A stretch of 64,000 nucleotides of DNA. Source: DASPJL01 sp035628645 (GTDB taxonomy: Bacteria; Bacteroidota; Bacteroidia; Cytophagales; Cyclobacteriaceae). The notes under the pieces were generated by a model. The model made no database searches, had not been told where the DNA came from, and was given only the letters and a program-made list of their open reading frames with translations. Positions 61,893 to 64,000 of the stretch are shown in pieces (positions within the stretch are counted from its first letter, which is position 1; each line of letters begins with the position of its first letter). Both the position numbers and the translations under genes were made by a program. Location: NCBI GenBank assembly GCA_035628645.1, contig DASPJL010000075.1:1-64000 (forward strand), in the 5' to 3' direction.

Positions 61893-62944
61893 TTATTCAG
61901 ACGCTTTTTCCATCTTTTCCTGCGCTTCTTCATGATCTTCACCTGAAGGAGTTGGAGCTTCTTGTCGTTCTTTTTCTTCAGGTACATAACAAAGCTTGAC
62001 ATAAATGGGAAAATGATCTGAACCGATATGATTCATTCTTTGGATCTTATTTGGAAATCAGGGGAATGAAATAAGTGATCTAAAGGCCATCTGAAAAGCG
62101 GGTATTTGGAATTATAGGTAGAAAACATTCCTCTTCCTACTCGCGGGTCTAGGAGTCCGCTAATTTTCTGAAAAAGATGGGTAGTGTGTGACCAAGCTAC
62201 ATCATTCAAATCGCCAGCTACAATCACAGGAGATTTCTCATTTTTAGAGTCCTTTGCTACCAAAATCAATTCGGCATCTCTGGGTAATGAACTATTGTTC
62301 TCATTGGGAGCTGGAGGTTTCGGATGAATACCATAGAAGAGTATTTTCTTCCCAGACTTTAATTCTATTTTGGTTTTAATGGAAGGAACATCGTTTTCTA
62401 CCAAATAATTTATTTGGGAATCTGTAAGTTTTAATCTTGAATAAAGTAACATTCCATAGGTGTTTTCAAGAGGTATCTTTATTGTAAATAGATATTTTTT
62501 TTCCAAGGTATTTAATTGAGATTCCCACCATTTATTTGTTTCTACAGCAAGAATAACGTCAGGATCTGCTTTTTTAATTTCCTGGAAACACTGCTCACAA
62601 GAGCGATTTTCCATATAAATATTAGTAATCAGGACCCCTATTTCCCAGTCAGGACTTTTTTCTTTGTTCTTTAATACTTGGTGCTTATGTAAGGTTGTAT
62701 ATGGATAAATTCTAACGGTTTGAAAAAGGATGGTTGCAGAAAGTATTATCACAAAACCAATAAGGAATCCATTCCATTCTTCTATATAGATACTTAGGCC
62801 GATAGAGAGTATACCTAGCACCAGAATCTGCATTCGCGGAAAATCAAAAATCCTGATCCACCATACTTCTGATTTTATAAGAGATAAACTTGTAGATACT
62901 ATACAAATAGAACCCAGAGCTATTGTAAGGATAGAAAATAACAT
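61893..62944 (-). pseudogene. Endonuclease/exonuclease/phosphatase-family gene with a one-base frameshift
   Basis: From the ATG at 62944 the frame gives 303 residues ending at 62033: three N-terminal helices (about 1-85), then an EEP domain with VLITNIYMENR, the metal-ligand region VILAVETNKWWES, the GIHPKPP site and VAGDLND. It stops at FQIRSKE, but the expected family C-terminus, RMNHIGSDHFPIYVKLC with the catalytic Asp-His, follows in another frame (minus-strand codons down to a stop at 61893). One base appears missing near 62049. Restored, the protein would be about 350 residues with an acidic tail. It could be a real mutation or a sequence error. Without GSDH the short product should be inactive. 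Confidence 0.8.
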
Positions 62945-63214
62945 TGGTGAATTTTTAATGGTAAAACGGACGCCATTTTGTTTTGTTAAAACCTTAATTT
63001 AAAAGTGCTCTGACGTGTGTTAGTGATTGCTAACTGATAAAGGACAATAAAGGAAAAGTGTTTGTTGACTGCGTAAAGGTGACAAAGCTAAATAGATTCA
63101 GTAATTTGAGACAAATTTGTCACAGAGTTCTGAGATTTAAGTAGAGGGCTTTCGTTTTTCTTCATCGGTGATTTTAAAAGATAAATGATCTATAAATAAA
63201 TAAGATTCATCTGC

Positions 63215-64000
63215 CTACTCCACAACTTTAAAAAGCATCCCTTTTTCTACTTTATCGGTTAGTTTCATGCCATTCAATATGGCTAGTTCCTCCATTCTGT
63301 CTTCTTTTACATTTTGTTGACGAAGGGCTTGTGCCATTGTTCCTCCTTGCGAAACGCTCTTAATTCTGATTTTTTCTGGTTTTTTGTTAATCTTTTCCTG
63401 ATCTGTTAACTGCGCAAAACTTTTCATTGTATTTTGAAAGGCATTAAAATAACCGTTAAAGTCAGCCGAAGAGGATACTCCAATCATTGTGTATATATTT
63501 CCGCCAAATTGAATGAGATAGATCAGTGTTCTGATGGCTTGTTGCTGTTGTTGCTGCTGAGAAATCTGGTCTGCTATCATCGCTATGGCTGGTAATCCAT
63601 TCACTGTCTCTTGTTTCGATTCTACCAAAGTAAGCTGATATTTTTCCAGAACGGCTCTTCCTGCGTTTTCCAAAGAATTCCCTTTAGCCAGCTCCAGCAG
63701 CATCATGGCTTTACCATTTTTTTCTGCCATTTGAACTTGTTGAGGTGTATTTTGATAAGCCCAGCCTGATGGTATGGGAAACTGAAACTTTAAGACAGGA
63801 TGATAAAAGACGTTGTTTTCAACGAAGCCTTGTTTAGGATCTTCACCATAAATTAAACCATCGATCATTCGAAGGTAACTGTCGCGGCCAACTTTAAGAT
63901 TGGTTGCATCGGTTTTCTTTCTCCACTCTGCCGCCATTTTTGCTACTTTTTCTTCTCTTTCTGCAGGATCGGGATGAGTTGAAAGAAAAGCGGGAACCTC
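63215..64000 (-). CDS. M48-family metalloprotease, C-terminal part (runs off the window)
   Basis: Open to the right edge: codons at 63938-64000 read EVPAFLSTHPDPAEREEKVA, the STHPxPxxR segment that follows the catalytic domain in YfgC/LoiP-type M48 peptidases, so the HEXXH domain lies beyond 64000. The part seen (262 residues) has a mature-protein region FHPVLKFQFPIPSGWAYQNT, a run of seven Gln (ISQQQQQQQAIR) and a small C-terminal domain (SVSQGGTMAQALRQQNVKED) often present in Bacteroidota members. Probably periplasmic and involved in outer-membrane protein quality control. An internal ATG at 63937 is not the true start. Confidence 0.88.
   Translation of the reverse strand, partial: EVPAFLSTHPDPAEREEKVAKMAAEWRKKTDATNLKVGRDSYLRMIDGLIYGEDPKQGFVENNVFYHPVLKFQFPIPSGWAYQNTPQQVQMAEKNGKAMMLLELAKGNSLENAGRAVLEKYQLTLVESKQETVNGLPAIAMIADQISQQQQQQQAIRTLIYLIQFGGNIYTMIGVSSSADFNGYFNAFQNTMKSFAQLTDQEKINKKPEKIRIKSVSQGGTMAQALRQQNVKEDRMEELAILNGMKLTDKVEKGMLFKVVE

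Overview
The window looks like chromosome from an AT-rich member of the Bacteroidota, most likely a gliding Cytophagales-type bacterium. The grounds are a SusD/RagB lipoprotein, a PorP/SprF protein of the type IX secretion system (T9SS), a giant PKD protein with a gliding-type C-terminal sorting domain, Reg_prop and 7TM-DISM receptors, and a TAnnTTTG-type -7 element upstream of pyrG. The genus cannot be fixed from the sequence alone. I see no rRNA, tRNA, CRISPR array, complete insertion sequence or prophage.

Layout. 1-6.3 kb: an operon-like run of a SusD lipoprotein, an FG-GAP/UnbV protein and a vanadium-haloperoxidase-type enzyme; a SusC partner would lie to the left. 6.4-8.0 kb: a CHASE3/GAF sensor with no output domain. 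8.0-9.0 kb: a sparse gap with an 11-bp tandem repeat. 9.0-13.7 kb: arginine decarboxylase facing an arginase/agmatinase across a duplicated 32-bp element, then argS. 14.0-21.9 kb: glutathione peroxidase, menA, a universal stress protein, an eIF1/SUI1-like factor, hisG-hisD, an OmpA protein, a SET-domain methyltransferase and a holin-like membrane protein. 21.9-26.0 kb: OmpH/Skp, then two paralogous rhomboid proteases flanking a histone-deacetylase-like enzyme and a TerC protein. 26.2-32.7 kb: PRC-barrel protein, membrane histidine kinase, cell-wall amidase, a lipoprotein, an SpmA-SpmB fusion and a DUF4159 protein. 32.8-38.1 kb: fatty acid desaturase, a two-subunit molybdenum hydroxylase, prephenate dehydrogenase and an acyltransferase. 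38.1-48.1 kb, all on the minus strand: PBP1C, an outer-membrane protein, the CCA-adding enzyme, PorP/SprF and a 1408-residue PKD protein for T9SS export. 48.3-51.9 kb: pyrG and yidC. 52.8-60.9 kb: a beta-glucan cassette (PKD lipoprotein plus GH16 glucanase) facing two signalling genes. 61.3-64.0 kb: a lipoprotein, a frameshifted endonuclease/exonuclease/phosphatase gene, and the C-terminal part of an M48 metalloprotease running off the window.

How the genes work together. The GH16 enzyme and its PKD lipoprotein probably degrade laminarin-like glucan at the cell surface, and the adjacent Reg_prop/LuxR protein is the obvious candidate regulator. PorP/SprF and the PKD giant form a typical T9SS cargo/translocation pair.

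The most unusual gene is at 58991-60925. It is a seven-transmembrane 7TM-DISM receptor whose cytoplasmic output is a zinc ribbon plus helix-turn-helix like the N-terminus of IS1595-family transposases, without the DDE nuclease. This may be a domesticated transposon DNA-binding module in a membrane receptor.

Other points of note are a one-base frameshift near 62049, an overlooked 39-codon hydrophobic reading frame at 51945-52064, and dispersed low-complexity intergenic sequence that can mislead start-codon choice (menA, CCA enzyme).
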